The position numbers and the translations under genes are program-made. 64,000 nt of DNA. Origin: Erythrobasidium yunnanense (lineage: Eukaryota > Basidiomycota > Cystobasidiomycetes > Erythrobasidiales > Erythrobasidiaceae). The notes under the pieces were generated by a model. That model saw nothing but the letters and a program-made list of their open reading frames with translations, ran no database searches and was not told the origin of the DNA. Numbering within the stretch: position 1 is the first letter of the stretch; each line of letters opens with the position of its first letter. The DNA is taken from contig BCJC01000003.1 in NCBI GenBank assembly GCA_001600175.1, forward strand, positions 682,001 to 746,000, in the 5' to 3' direction. Below are positions 33,928 to 44,932 of this stretch, piece after piece.

Positions 33928-34378
33928 CTAATGATGCTCCTCTCCGTGTGACTCTCCATGCCCGTGTCCGTGTCCGTGCCCGTGACCGTCCCACGGGTGT
34001 CTATTGATTGTATTAGTATTCGCTTCACCTATATGATCGTTTCAGGTAGGCACCTGAGCCCTAACAGCGCTGGTCCGTCTTTGCGAGCCTATTGTCCCAA
34101 GTCAGCTGGCCGGTATCATCAGTCTTTGGAACCGCTGCCCACTCTGTAGAAGATGAAGAAGAACATGGATGCTCCTGGTTGGCAGTGATAGATGTAAGCC
34201 AGCTGGATTCCAAATCAGTCGTTTAGCCAGTCCCACCTAGAGCTTTTGCGAGCATGCGATGGCCGAGGCCTGTTGATTAATTGTCAGTAATCTGTATATA
34301 CTCTGTAATGTGATGTTGTAGCCCACCTGGCAGCGCTGGATTGAATGCTCCTCCCGCTGTCCTTGCATGGGCGGCCAT
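33928..34378 (-). CDS. Mitochondrial complex I small subunit, NDUFB2/B8-like
   Basis: A tiny protein of about 75 residues spread over five exons. Segments read MAAHARTAGGAFNPALPG, LGHRMLAKALG, ASMFFFIFYR, ARKDGPALLGL and RHPWDGHGHGHG, ending in HTEEHH. The block FxxYRxxxDGPxxLGxRHPW is characteristic of the small membrane subunit of NADH:ubiquinone oxidoreductase known as NDUFB2 (AGGG) in animals and its plant and fungal relatives. One membrane helix is formed by ASMFFFIF. The His/Gly tail is unusually regular. It starts 51 bp from the divergent SWI3-type gene, so the two share a bidirectional promoter. Confidence 0.78.
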
Positions 34379-34429
34379 CGTTGGAGTTGGCAGCTTGAAC
34401 AGAGACGAACAACATCAAAGTGTTGAAAC

Positions 34430-36768
34430 ATGGATGGTTTCAGCAACATCCTAAACAATGATGCACAACAACAATCACAGTATACTCCACAACAAGCGCC
34501 CTTCAACGCCCTCAAACGCTCACCCTCAGAGCAAGAACGGCTGCAGGATGATACCGCAAAAAGAGCAAAAGTAGACGAGCAGCAACCACAGCCTGCTCAA
34601 CAACCTACTGATATCCCAGGGATGCAAGTATTCGGGATATCCGGGGACGACGTGCGACGAGAGAAGGGGGAAGCCGTCAACTATGACCATATGATGAAGC
34701 AGCAGCAGCAGCAGCCTACTGCTTCAACAAGTGCTGTACCAGCAGCCTCAGAAGATGTATCCATGTCCCAGGATCCAGCTCGAAACAGCGCGACGCCAGC
34801 TGCTGCTCCGGCACCTCTTCCTACTCCATCAGCTCCCTCTGCACCTTTAGTAGCTACAGTAGACCGCAATACATCACGTAGGAGAGTAGAAGAAGAGGCA
34901 CGAAGGTATCTAGCAGCCCAGACGCATCCAGTCATCATTCCAAGCTATTCAGCGTGGTTCGACATGGCTCAGATAGCAACTGTAGAGAAGAAGTCGTTGC
35001 CCGAGTTCTTCACGAATAGAAACAAGTCCAAAACACCTACGATCTACAAAGACTATAGGGACTTCATGATCAACACGTATAGATTGAACCCGACGGAATA
35101 CTTGACGTTCACAGCATGTAGGAGGAACTTGGCGGGAGATGTGTGCGCGATACTTCGTGTACACGCTTTCCTAGAGCAATGGGGGCTCATCAACTACCAG
35201 GTGAGCGGGAATGCCGCTTTGACTGCCCTGTCCTTATTATCTGATATACATTCCCGCAGATCGATGCCGAAACGCGTCCAAGTGCTCTCGGACCACCTTT
35301 TACTGGTCACTTCCGTGTGTTGCTAGACATGCCACGTGGTCTTCAACCTCTTCATCCCGGCACAAAAGCACTCAAAGCACAAGCAGCAGCTGCACAATCC
35401 TCTTCCACTGCCAGCCGACCTACCACTGCAAACCTTCCTCTTCGTACCTCTATCTATTCCACCAGCGCAGATGGAAAGTCTGCTCAGCCCGTCTCTGAAG
35501 CTCAAGCAACTCAGCTGGTGTCAAAAGCGAATGGGGACACGAGTATGCAAGATGGCGAAGAGAACGGGGAAGGTATCTCATATACTTGTGATACGTGCGG
35601 TACAGACTGCAGTACATGTCGATACCACAGCTTACGCCTAACGAGCAAGCCAGACGGCGCAGAGACGCGATATGATATCTGTCCAAACTGCTATACCGAA
35701 GGACGATTCCCTTCTAACCTTTTCTCTGGAGATTTCTTACGTATAGACAACCGAAGTTCATATCGGAAGATCGATACGGAGGGAACAAGCAGCCAATGGA
35801 CAGACCAGGAAACGCTCCTACTGCTAGAAGGGTTGGAGATGTATAACGATGATTGGGACAAGATCTCTGAGCACATCAAGAGTCGTACGAGGGAAGAATG
35901 TATTTCCCAATTCCTCCAACTACCTATTGAAGATGAGTTCTTAGTCAATGAAGGCGGACTTGGATCAGGATTAGGCAGTGTCGGTGGACAGCTGGGAAGA
36001 GTCGATAAAATACCCTTCTCCCAGCCGGAACATCCGGTACTGAGCGTAGTGGCATTCTTGGCAAGCGTAGTGGATCCGGAAGTAGCGGCGAAAGCGGCGA
36101 GTGAGAGCGTGAAAGAACTCTCTGAGCAGTTGAGGAAGAAGGCAGAGCAGTCGACAACAGTAGATGGAGAAGATGGAAATGCTGCCAAGGCATCCACGGA
36201 AGAAGGCGATAAAGAACAGAAAGACTCCGATATGGCTGTTGATGGAGAGAAAGCTAAGGACTCCTCTACAGGAGCTGGCGATAGTAAGAAACAACTACAC
36301 CGCTCCGCAAGTCTCGCACTAGGCAGTGCAGCCGCCAAAGCGCATCTCCTCGCACAACAAACTAGCGCAGACCTCACTTCCCAGATCCACCAACTCGTCT
36401 CTTCCCAAGTGACCAAGCTCTCTTTAAAAATCTCGCAATTCGAGCTTCTGGAATCGAGTCTAGACAATGAACGACGGCAGATCGAGATGGCTAAACAATT
36501 ATTACAGATGGAACGATTGGGGATCGAGAAACAGATTGAAGCTATTGCTGAGATCAGTAAGAAAGTAGCTCAGGGCGAAGCTAGTAATACGAGTGGGAAC
36601 GGAGGGATTCAGCAGGCGGATATTGAGAAGCTGAGAATGATGGGAAACCCATCGAGTGCACAGAACAGTACGGGAGTATATAGGTCGGGCATGCAGCCTA
36701 TGACGACGCTCGTCCAGGGTGCTCAGCCGGCGCTGCATTCAAATGGCACCTTCGCAAACATCGAATAG
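34430..36768 (+). CDS. SWI3/RSC8-type chromatin remodelling subunit (SWIRM, ZZ, SANT)
   Basis: Two exons (34430-35200, 35260-36768) encode 759 residues. After a disordered Gln-rich N-terminus come: a SWIRM domain at about residues 165-285 ([17 protein letters not shown], then [20 protein letters not shown]); a ZZ-type zinc finger at about 363-415 ([14 protein letters not shown], then YDICPNCY); a SANT/Myb domain at about 436-480 ([20 protein letters not shown]); a SWIRM-associated helix ([20 protein letters not shown]); and a coiled coil near 640-720. This order defines the Swi3/Rsc8/BAF155 family. The family forms the core dimer of SWI/SNF and RSC ATP-dependent remodellers in the nucleus. 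I cannot tell Swi3 from Rsc8 by eye. Confidence 0.93.
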
Positions 36769-37035
36769 ACAAACTTCGACGTCCCATCTTTCCACCTTCT
36801 CAATGACCCCGCTATGTCTGGAATACCTTAGCAATACTGCTGTATCTAGGATCTGTTGAAGCTAGAGATGTTGTGAAAATTAGAACAGCCAGGCCTGTGT
36901 TCCTATCTCCTCACACCTCTCCTACACTCTTCTCACATTTCCTATCCCTCATATTCGCCTGACACTCCTCCCACCTCATCTCCGCTGCCTCCTCCTCTTG
37001 TGCTTTCTTTCCAACAATTCGCATTCGCACAAAAC
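36769..37035. other. Short intergenic spacer
   Basis: A 3' region followed by a pyrimidine-rich leader before the next start codon. Confidence 0.5.
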
Positions 37036-40000
37036 ATGACTGAACGTGCTAAAGGAAAGCAGGATAGCAACGGAGCTAACAAAGCTGATGAAGCGTACGC
37101 CCAAGTGCTTGGTGCGATCCAAGCAGTCGCAGTTCTGCACGTCGAGCTTCCCGGCCCGAAAGAAACGAAAGGTGAGCAAACACCCTGACAGAACGAATAC
37201 AAACTGAGTCGTAATATTACTAGAATGCATCTATAACCTCAAGACGCTGCTGTCTCGCCTGACTGAATATGCGAGCGTCGCGCACAAGCATGACAAGACA
37301 ACCTCGAAAAACAAGAGCAAGAACGCACAGAAAGAAGACGCTATTCAAGAAAGAAAAGATAAGTTGGATAGAGAAGGTGTCATGCTCTGGAATCGAAGTA
37401 CGACCATCAAGCAGTCTCTTCTTGTGGACCAGCAAGAACGCGCTGTCAAGGATAGAGGAAAGATTGAGACAGGTCGTCTAGTAGGATACGGTGAGCAAAA
37501 TGTACTTGAAGGAGCGAATCAAAGCTGACTACGCGCCTGCAGCCCGATTGGTCGCGGCCCATTTAGTCGAGCTAGGCAGCACTTCACCAAGTAACATACA
37601 AGGTAAACTGTCTCAAAAATGACCTCACCCACGCTTCACTGACGAATGCTCCTACCCAGAAACTTTCCGTACTTTCGAGCTATGTGCCAAAGCCGCTCAG
37701 GAGTTTCTCTGTGAGTCTGCACATCACAAGGTGGAGACTCTAATAACATCATTGAGTACAGCCTGCAAAGACACTACGATGGCCGAAAAGGCCTGCAAGG
37801 CCGCCGCAAGTCATCAAACGAAGTTACAAGATGCCGATCTTTCCGCAGAGCTGCAAGTCTTCCGTAGAGCAGTTTCAAAAGCTATGGTTTCACATATACT
37901 AGCAAGGTCAAATCTGGTAAGATACCGGCGGAAATATTCGGAATCCTCAACTGACTCGCATGCAATATGATAGGCCTGGCTTCAGGACAAGGCGGATGTA
38001 GCCAAGTATACCATGAAAGAAGCCATCAGTGCGCGAAAAAGACATAATATCAAATAACTTATGTTAATGAATGTCAACCGCAGAAGACACACTTCTTTCC
38101 GACTGCGACTCCCGCGAGATCGAGATGGCTGCTTGTCAAGCATATCAATTCGCATTCTCCTTACTCCACGAAGAGCCCGTGAGGATGGAAGAGCAAGCTT
38201 CCACGACCGAAGGCGAAAGCACCGCACCCACCGAAAAGACAGCCACCAGCAGAAGCAAGAAAGCTCACGATGCGATCGAATGGCTCCAGATGGCTATCCG
38301 TCTACTTGAACGAGAGGGATGTATGGGAAACCTGCAAGAGCCGCCGTTGACGGGTACGGAGAAAAGACTGAGATCGCACCATGTACGCTGTTCGCTTAAC
38401 CGATGTCAATACACCGTGCTGACGGTACCTCTGCTGCAGCTCAAGGCGATGAAAGCGCTAGGTAAGACCTCTGATTTCTGCTCGACAGCCGAAGTTAGCT
38501 CAAAGGTCCTGATTATGTAGCCCAAGCATACCTGGAAGCGGGACTCGCGGAACCGGCGCTCCTGTCGAAAGCAGAGAGCACTCTAGACGAAGTCCTAAAG
38601 CTCGAGATACAGTCAAAGGTCACCAAGCTCAAGCTACGTCTGCTTATCAAGCGCAATGCCGGCGAGACCGAGATACAGAACTGTGAGACGAGCAGACGCA
38701 ACGAATTGAAACAAGATTAACATGCCTTTTCCAGGCCTCAACATGTGTGTGAGCTGCGTCGAGCTGAGCAAGAAGCCTATCATCTCGCTAGTCAAAGAAG
38801 TCCGTCAACTAGCGCAGACACGGTATGTTTAATTGCGGAAGAGTCCGAGCTATCGCTGAGGGTTTCCTGTTCAGACGTACACTTATCAGCTCGCTTTTGA
38901 GAAGTATGGTATTCGGTCTCATTGATCGCGCACGAGAAGACGGTCTCTCTTTGGTCTATCTGCCTTTGGTAGCTTTCTTCCACAACCTCACAAATTCAGA
39001 CAAGGAAGTAGCGAAAGTCAAGGAGATATCTGCAGCGATACAAAGCAAGCATCGCGGTCTTGCTATCAGTAAAGAAGCTACAGTGAGCAGTTTCTGTTTG
39101 TGTTTCGTATTCGGGCGATATGCTTACGCTCCACATCATAGTTCGTATGCCAATCTCTACTGTTGAAGTACGGTGATCTAGCATACAAGCAAGCAAAATA
39201 CGACCTGGCAGCTTCCTGGTATCTACTGGCTTGTAATCCCCTCTTCAAAGTTCTACAAGATACCAATTTTCCAAAAGCAAGGAGAAAGGCAGCTCTGTCC
39301 CTCCTTCGTGCCGAGAACTACATCGAAGCGGAGCAGATTATCAGAGATGCTGGAGCAGATACTGCAAGCGATCATTACGTACTCTTTCTCAGTGCCGCCC
39401 AGCAGGAGCTGCAGGATCAAGGTAAGCATCCAAAGGACACCTTCTTCTGAGTATGTACCGATGTCATTCCAGCTATTCGCGCATTGCGGAACATGGCGAC
39501 AAGCAAAGATTTCGCACTCGAAATGCTTCTTTGGTCAGCCAGACAAGCTCAAGAGTGCGAGCTAAAGCAAGTAGTCGAGTATTGTATCCGAGCTATCTAT
39601 CAAGTCACACAAGAGACGCACAAAACGATCAATGGGGTCGACGGCTTGATGCTGATCAGGTGAGGCGACATAGTGCTAAGAGGTACATCAGCGATGATAC
39701 TGACTTCTTGGCTAGATCACTTATAGGCACATCGATCGAGAAATACGAAGCTTCAAGCGGGGACGTTCTACCAGCTATTTTGGCGAGTGTACTCGAACAG
39801 TTCGCGACGGCCGACCAAATCATCTCAGTGGAAGTTCTACAAGAGACGGCCGTGCAGTCAACCCGACCAATGCTGTCTGATGTGGCCTGGATCTACAAGA
39901 AAGGTGCTCGCCCTCCCAACGAAGCAATCGCATCCCGAGCTGAAAATGCTGATCCATGCAGCCTTGAACTTCTCTTTGGCCGGCTATAAGACTTTTTCCA

Positions 40001-41240
40001 AGGCAGAGATCGTGTCAGTATTCACAGCTGCAGCGAATCTTGCGGACTCGTACCTTGCTATCATGAGACGAGAGATGGAAGCTTATGCATCACCCGTCGA
40101 GCGAGCAACAGTCAGAAAGAACGCTATTCTTCTCAAGTATGCCGCACTATCGTCTCAGATCGATGTACTGCGACAAGGCGCACCCAAGGTATGTGCCAAA
40201 TACATCTGAGATTGATACCTCGATTGACGAGCAAGCAGTCCGAGGAATACGATACTGTACTGGAGCAGCTGGCCGAGCTCCTTGTCCGACTTGACAGCTT
40301 GCAAGAAGGTCAAGACGACTTCGACAACGTCAAGACATCGATCACAGCCTACCAGTTCGAGCTTCTAGTCTGTCTATGTCGCTGGGAGGATGCAAACCAC
40401 TTGATTCAAGAAGCCTCGAATAGCAATCTTCCGATTCACTTTTTCCAGAAGGCTGCTGGGATAGCTTGTAGTACACCAGAATGCCCCTCGGATGGTAAGT
40501 TGTGAAATGCTAAAGGCCAACGGACGTTCTTAGCTGAAGTGTGCCTACAGTCGTGATGCAGGCGCTCGAGGTATACGCGCTGCTTCCATTCACTGATCCA
40601 CGGCTTAAATTGAGAATTCCTGTACAGGCGGTACTAGGCAGACTGTCCGATTCGCAGACCGGCGATCCGTAAGTGAGGGCCGCGCAATGCGCACAGGGCA
40701 GTCTCACTAACATATACTCTCAGAGCCAAGCTCTCGAAATACTTCCGTGGGATCATTGCGTAGGGTGCCACCGATGCGCCTTGTTAAGCTATGATCATTG
40801 ACCATTTCGATTCCAGGTCAAGCATGGAACGAAATGACTTTGCGAGCGCGTCTCAGTACATCAACGCTGCACTAAATCTACTGGAGTCTTCTGGAAGGGT
40901 ATGTTACATCCTCTCCTTCGACTTCTTCTGCGTCGATTTGACGTTGTTCGGCAGGACTATCCTCGAGCTGAAATCGAATGGCTGGCTACAACATGCTGGA
41001 ACACGGGATTGGACCTCTTTCCAGTTGATTCGGACGATGGCGCAAGTGAGTAGCACCGTCCTCTTGCATAAAATTCGCTTAGATCTCTTTTTTGCAGGTT
41101 GGTGCGAAGTTGCTTTGCGGTTCGCAACCAATATCTCGGGATACGCAGATATGGCCCAGTCTATGAAAAGATACTATCAAGTACTTTTGAAGCAGTATCC
41201 CATCCGAGGACAGACGGAAGACGATCTAGTACCGTTGTAA
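37036..41240 (+). CDS. SPO22: Meiosis protein SPO22/ZIP4-like, TPR-type helical repeats
   Basis: A gene of about 16 exons, with introns of 45-80 nt at nearly every 200-300 bp. It begins MTERAKGKQDSNGANK. Continuous helical repeat sequence follows (GVMLWNRSTTIKQSLLVDQQ, ARLVAAHLVELGSTS, FELCAKAAQEFL, IEWLQMAIRLLERE, YDLAASWYLLACNPLFKVL). The later part has family hallmarks: SDVAWIYKKAYNVAI-like sequence around 39880-39970 and YPRAEIEWLATTCWNTGLDL near 40955, followed by WCEVALRFATNISGYADMAQ and a stop at 41240. SPO22/ZIP4 is a TPR scaffold that helps crossover formation and synapsis on meiotic chromosomes. Exact exon limits in the 38.5-39.7 kb part are uncertain. Confidence 0.82.
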
Positions 41241-41724
41241 TGGCTAGTGCCTTGGGTGAAGCGCGCCGTACTGGCCTTTCAATTGTTTACATGCCCAGGA
41301 CCACATATCACTTACTTTGGGTACCGCGCCGCTTTAAGCAGAGCTCTGCGCAGACAGCATATTGAGGAGAAGTCTGGACAGCCAGCACATATACATCGTC
41401 GATAGAAACACAAGCCGCTGTTGATACTGGGTAGCCGAATGTCTGACAGGAAGCACTGAGTATCCTGCCTTGTTCGGCAATGTCCGCAAAGAAGGCGCCT
41501 CAGAGTGCGAGGCAAAGGATCAGTAAGGTGAACATTGCAGACATCTGCTGAAATGAAGGAAGAGGAGAAATTGCAGACGTAGAAAAGTAAGCGAGGCGAA
41601 CACCGAAACGGAATAAGGGTGAGGAGAAGGAGAGGGCTGGAAGGATACGAACCAGCAGGAGGCCCGAAGGGCTGAAGATCCTAGGATATGCCTATCGAAA
41701 CCTCTTGCAACTACCTGCCGTAAA
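41241..41724. other. Convergent 3' intergenic region
   Basis: This lies between the end of the ZIP4-like gene and the end of the zinc-ribbon gene on the other strand. Nothing else was seen. Confidence 0.5.
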
Positions 41725-42177
41725 TTATCGGACTAGCTGTCTAGTGACTTCGCAAGAATCGCATCGGGCATAACCGCAGTGAGGACATCCTCTGTTCTTG
41801 TAGGCAATCTTCGGTGTCCCACAAAAACAGCACGCCCAGACCCACTCGTATTTCTTCTTCTTTCCTAGCGTTGTCGGAGTCACAGAGCCGTCGCCTTGAC
41901 TTTCGATGTCGGTTTTGGGCTGTCCGCGCGGCATCTGAGGAGTACGGACTATTTTGCGATCTGAACCTTCGTCTGTGGTGTGCCTACAACCCGCAGATGG
42001 TATGGCCTTGCTGTAACTTGTGAACTCTGTAGACTTGTTCGAGCCCTGTCGCTTACGGCTGCAGAGATCTGCATCTGGGAGCTTCGAGGTTGGAGCCGGA
42101 GTCGTAGATCGCTTGAACTCTTTAGAGCTCTGTCGTGCGAGGGGTTGAGCGAAAGCACTGGAGGATCTGGAATGCAT
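41725..42177 (-). CDS. Zinc-ribbon protein, paralog A
   Basis: A single open frame of 150 residues starting MHSRSSSAFAQPLARQSS. The first 105 residues are disordered, Ser/Thr/Pro/Lys-rich. The C-terminal domain is KKKKYEWVWACCFCG followed by TPKIAYKNRGCPHCGYARCD and SCEV. Four CxxC-like pairs suggest one or two zinc sites. It matches the C-terminus of the protein at 50972-51544 (KKKK, W-x-CC-x-CG-x-P-x-I-x-Y, CP). The same W-x-CCxCG pattern is widespread in small fungal proteins of unknown role. It has its own TATA box about 100 bp upstream. Confidence 0.68.
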   Translation of the reverse strand: MHSRSSSAFAQPLARQSSKEFKRSTTPAPTSKLPDADLCSRKRQGSNKSTEFTSYSKAIPSAGCRHTTDEGSDRKIVRTPQMPRGQPKTDIESQGDGSVTPTTLGKKKKYEWVWACCFCGTPKIAYKNRGCPHCGYARCDSCEVTRQLVR

Positions 42178-42277
42178 GGGTAGGTGCTGGCTTCTGTTTG
42201 GAAGTAGGATGGCTTGCTTGGAACAGGTCGCTTGAGTCTGAGGAGAGGAAGAGAGAGAGCCAAAGCATTTCTACCCG

Positions 42278-42285
42278 CTTTTATA
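42278..42285 (-). promoter_or_regulatory. TATA box of zinc-ribbon paralog A
   Basis: On the minus strand the sequence is GCATATAAAAGCGGG about 100 bp before ATG 42177. The TATAAAAGC core equals that of the other zinc-ribbon gene. Confidence 0.6.
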
Positions 42286-43189
42286 TGCTGATTGAAATGC
42301 CTGGCGATGCTTTTCGTATTTACTAACGCGTCCATGCACCAAGGAGCCCCTTGTGAGGTGTTGAGCAGTAGGACACTGTGAACAGTGAGTCGGACATGTT
42401 GACGTGAATTCAGGGAAAAGTTTGCCAGATTCGATCAGCTGCGCCTTTTGGGGTAGACCTGCTCAGCTTGGTTTTGGCCATATCAACGAAGCAGGAATAC
42501 TTCCGTACCTATTGGAAGCTTTGACAGCCGCATAAACGAACTGTCTAGGGGGGCCGCCGCAGGATCCAACGATGAGAACTCCGCGCCAACTAGTAGGGCT
42601 CAGGTACTTGATCAAATGAGTAGCTTGGGCGTTTTATATAGTTAGACATACCGGCGAGCATCTCTAGATGGTGCACCGCGACGGTCGCTCGCACCAGCGG
42701 GTGAGGGCGGCAGGAATGTCGACTTAGGCTGAGAGGTAGTTGCTGCGATCGTCGAATGACACGTATGATCTGTCCACCAGTAGCGTCTGGGCTGAATACA
42801 GATCAGCGCTCATCAGACGCCCTACCACGTAATCATAGACAGTATGTGTTGTCTGACAATTGCATCGCCTGGCGATCAAGGGGTGAGCCTGACTTGCTAC
42901 TCGCACGTGTAAGTACTAATTAGACAGGAAGGATCCAGGCGACGAATGGAGATTAGCTAAGAAGCCGGGACATGACTTCTGCAATCACAGAAAACTAGCG
43001 TCATTTCTGGAGCGCGACAGAAGAGCCCAAATATGGATGTTGTCGGCACGTGCATGTTGGTCATATCGGTCTGCTCGCTGCGTGAGGAACTTGCATGTAA
43101 TTAAACAGAATTTCGAGGGAAGCACTTTCAGTAGCCAGACGGTCCGTTAGATACTTGTAAAGGACATGATCTTTCTGTTACATATTATC
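42286..43189. other. Intergenic
   Basis: About 900 bp without a convincing gene. A second AT-rich TATA-like sequence (TATATAAAAC, minus strand) lies at 42631-42640. Confidence 0.45.
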
Positions 43190-44560
43190 TCAGCTAAAGC
43201 GTTCTGGCCCGTTCGGCATCGATGCTCTATGAGATGGCGGTCTCAGAGATTCATACTTATTCGAGGCATACGAGTTGTGTCGGGCGTTCGGGTATCGATG
43301 TGGATATATCTTACTAGGACTTGCTGGTTCATGTGCGCTCGAGACCGTGCTGCTATTCCCAGAATGCGATGAACCGATGGTGCTTCCTCCGAGGACGAGC
43401 TCAGAAGCTGGTCTTGAGAAAGTTCGGGTATGTCCGCGCGTCTCGATAGAGACTATAGGTGCAGAAGAGCTTCGCATTGTTGTGGAGCTAGGCTGTGGTC
43501 TAAGATGGCCTGCAAATTCTTGCATGTCCGGCGGAATAGCAGGGTCTGTTGCGCCAGAGCTCGTCCTGCTGCGAGATTCGCGTCGAGGTTGATATGCAGC
43601 AGGTAGAGGTGGTACATCAGGTAAGTCGGTATTCTGCCATTGAGTCGGGCCAACATTGCGCTTGTCTTCAGTCATGTACGAGCTTTGCGTCAATGTCGGT
43701 GAAGGAGGGATCATCCCGCTCTGCGGTGGATCCTCCGACTTGCTGACAAACTCATCGTCTTGTAGCTGTTTCGACAGGCGTCGTTTGCGTCTCCATCGCC
43801 GGTAGTAAGCCGAGATTGCCATGATGAGCAAGAGCCCACCTAGACAGCCGAAAGCGATAGCGACATACGTCGTTGTCGGTGTCTTCTTGGCATCCGTTTC
43901 TGATGCATCTAGCTTGTGTCGGTCACCCTCCTTAGACCCTTTGATCGCAGCGGATGATGAGGTAGGTCGCTCAGTCCGGGTCTTGCTGCTGCTTGAAGGT
44001 GCCATGAACGGTCGTGTGGTACGTGTAGATCCGTCGTCGTCTGTCTCTGTCTCAGTGGTATCGGAGCTGGGCCTCGTTGCAGGTGTAGGCAGGGACGGTT
44101 GTGACGGCAGAGGCGATGTCGTAGCTATGAAAGGGGACGTTGAAGACCTGCTATCCGTGTTCGAAGTCGGTTCATCTGACGAAGAGGATGTTTCAGGTTG
44201 TAACTGTGTCGATTCGCTCGAGTCGTCGTCTGCAGGCATATTGACTGGCGGCGGTAGAGGCGTCCGTGTCTGAGTTGGCAGAGCCCTAATGTCGGAACTT
44301 GTTTCGGGCGAAGGAGACGGCGCAGGCAGACGTGATGATGACGGCTCGGGAGTATCTTCTGGCCTGCAGCATCGCAACTTCAGCTCTGGTAAAGAGTTGA
44401 TGGACTCTTCTTACAAAGGAGCAGGGAGCACGACGGGATCACCACCGCTGCTGCTACCACTGCTGCTGCTGGAGCTCGATTGTCGTTTCGTCCTAGCTTT
44501 GCGTCGCATACTCTTCCGCAGACCAGCTGCGTCAAGGAAGCGTGGAAGTAGGGGGCGCAT
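43190..44560 (-). CDS. Single-pass Ser/Thr-rich surface protein, Mid2/Wsc-like layout
   Basis: Two exons; the intron (GTAAGA donor, TGCTGCAG acceptor, 44350-44410 region) joins VLPAPL to PEDTPEPSSSRLP. The product has about 440 residues. The first half is a Ser/Thr/Pro-rich stalk, then one membrane helix (TYVAIAFGCLGGLLLIMAIS) with a stop-transfer YYRRWRRKRR. A cytosolic tail of about 190 residues is rich in Ser, Pro and Arg. The layout is that of fungal cell-wall stress sensors, with heavy O-mannosylation expected outside. No ordinary signal peptide is visible at MRPLLPRFLDAAG, but a Lys-Arg site (RTKRQSSSS) suggests Kex2 cleavage. The topology is therefore inferred. Another start at 44827 would add 89 residues. 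Confidence 0.6.
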
Positions 44561-44932
44561 CGTACAGTCCGTACTTGTTTTTGATTTCCTTGAAGTTTGA
44601 TTGTAGTTGTGACGAAAACTTGAGCTCAATGAGAGTAATGTCGCATGTCCACTCTGTTTGGCTTGATGCTGTGGTACGAATGGTATGGTCTGCGGAAGTG
44701 CAGACAGCTTGAACGTGGCAGCAGCTCGCCCAAAGCAGGAGACAAAGGGAAGGATCTGGTCGGACGGATGGCTCGGTTCAGCAAAGGAAACCGGATCCGG
44801 AGCGACAGATAGAAAGCGTCGTGACATCCGTCAGTTGCCTGTGCCCCCAAGAGTCGCGCAGATGCAGCTTCAGGAGAGAAATAGTACAGTATTACGACAG
44901 TCACTTCACAATGTCGCTTGATGAGGAGGAAT
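44561..44932. other. Intergenic or 5' leader
   Basis: This separates two minus-strand genes. An in-frame ATG at 44827 keeps the frame open into the downstream gene, so part of this may be leader or coding sequence. Confidence 0.4.

Noticed and set aside
35691-36467. 258-codon open frame on the minus strand
   Set aside because: Antisense to the well-supported SWI3/RSC8-type gene.
41655-41715. Minus-strand GGTTCGTATCC resembling a tRNA T-arm
   Set aside because: The five-base stem does not pair and no cloverleaf can be drawn.
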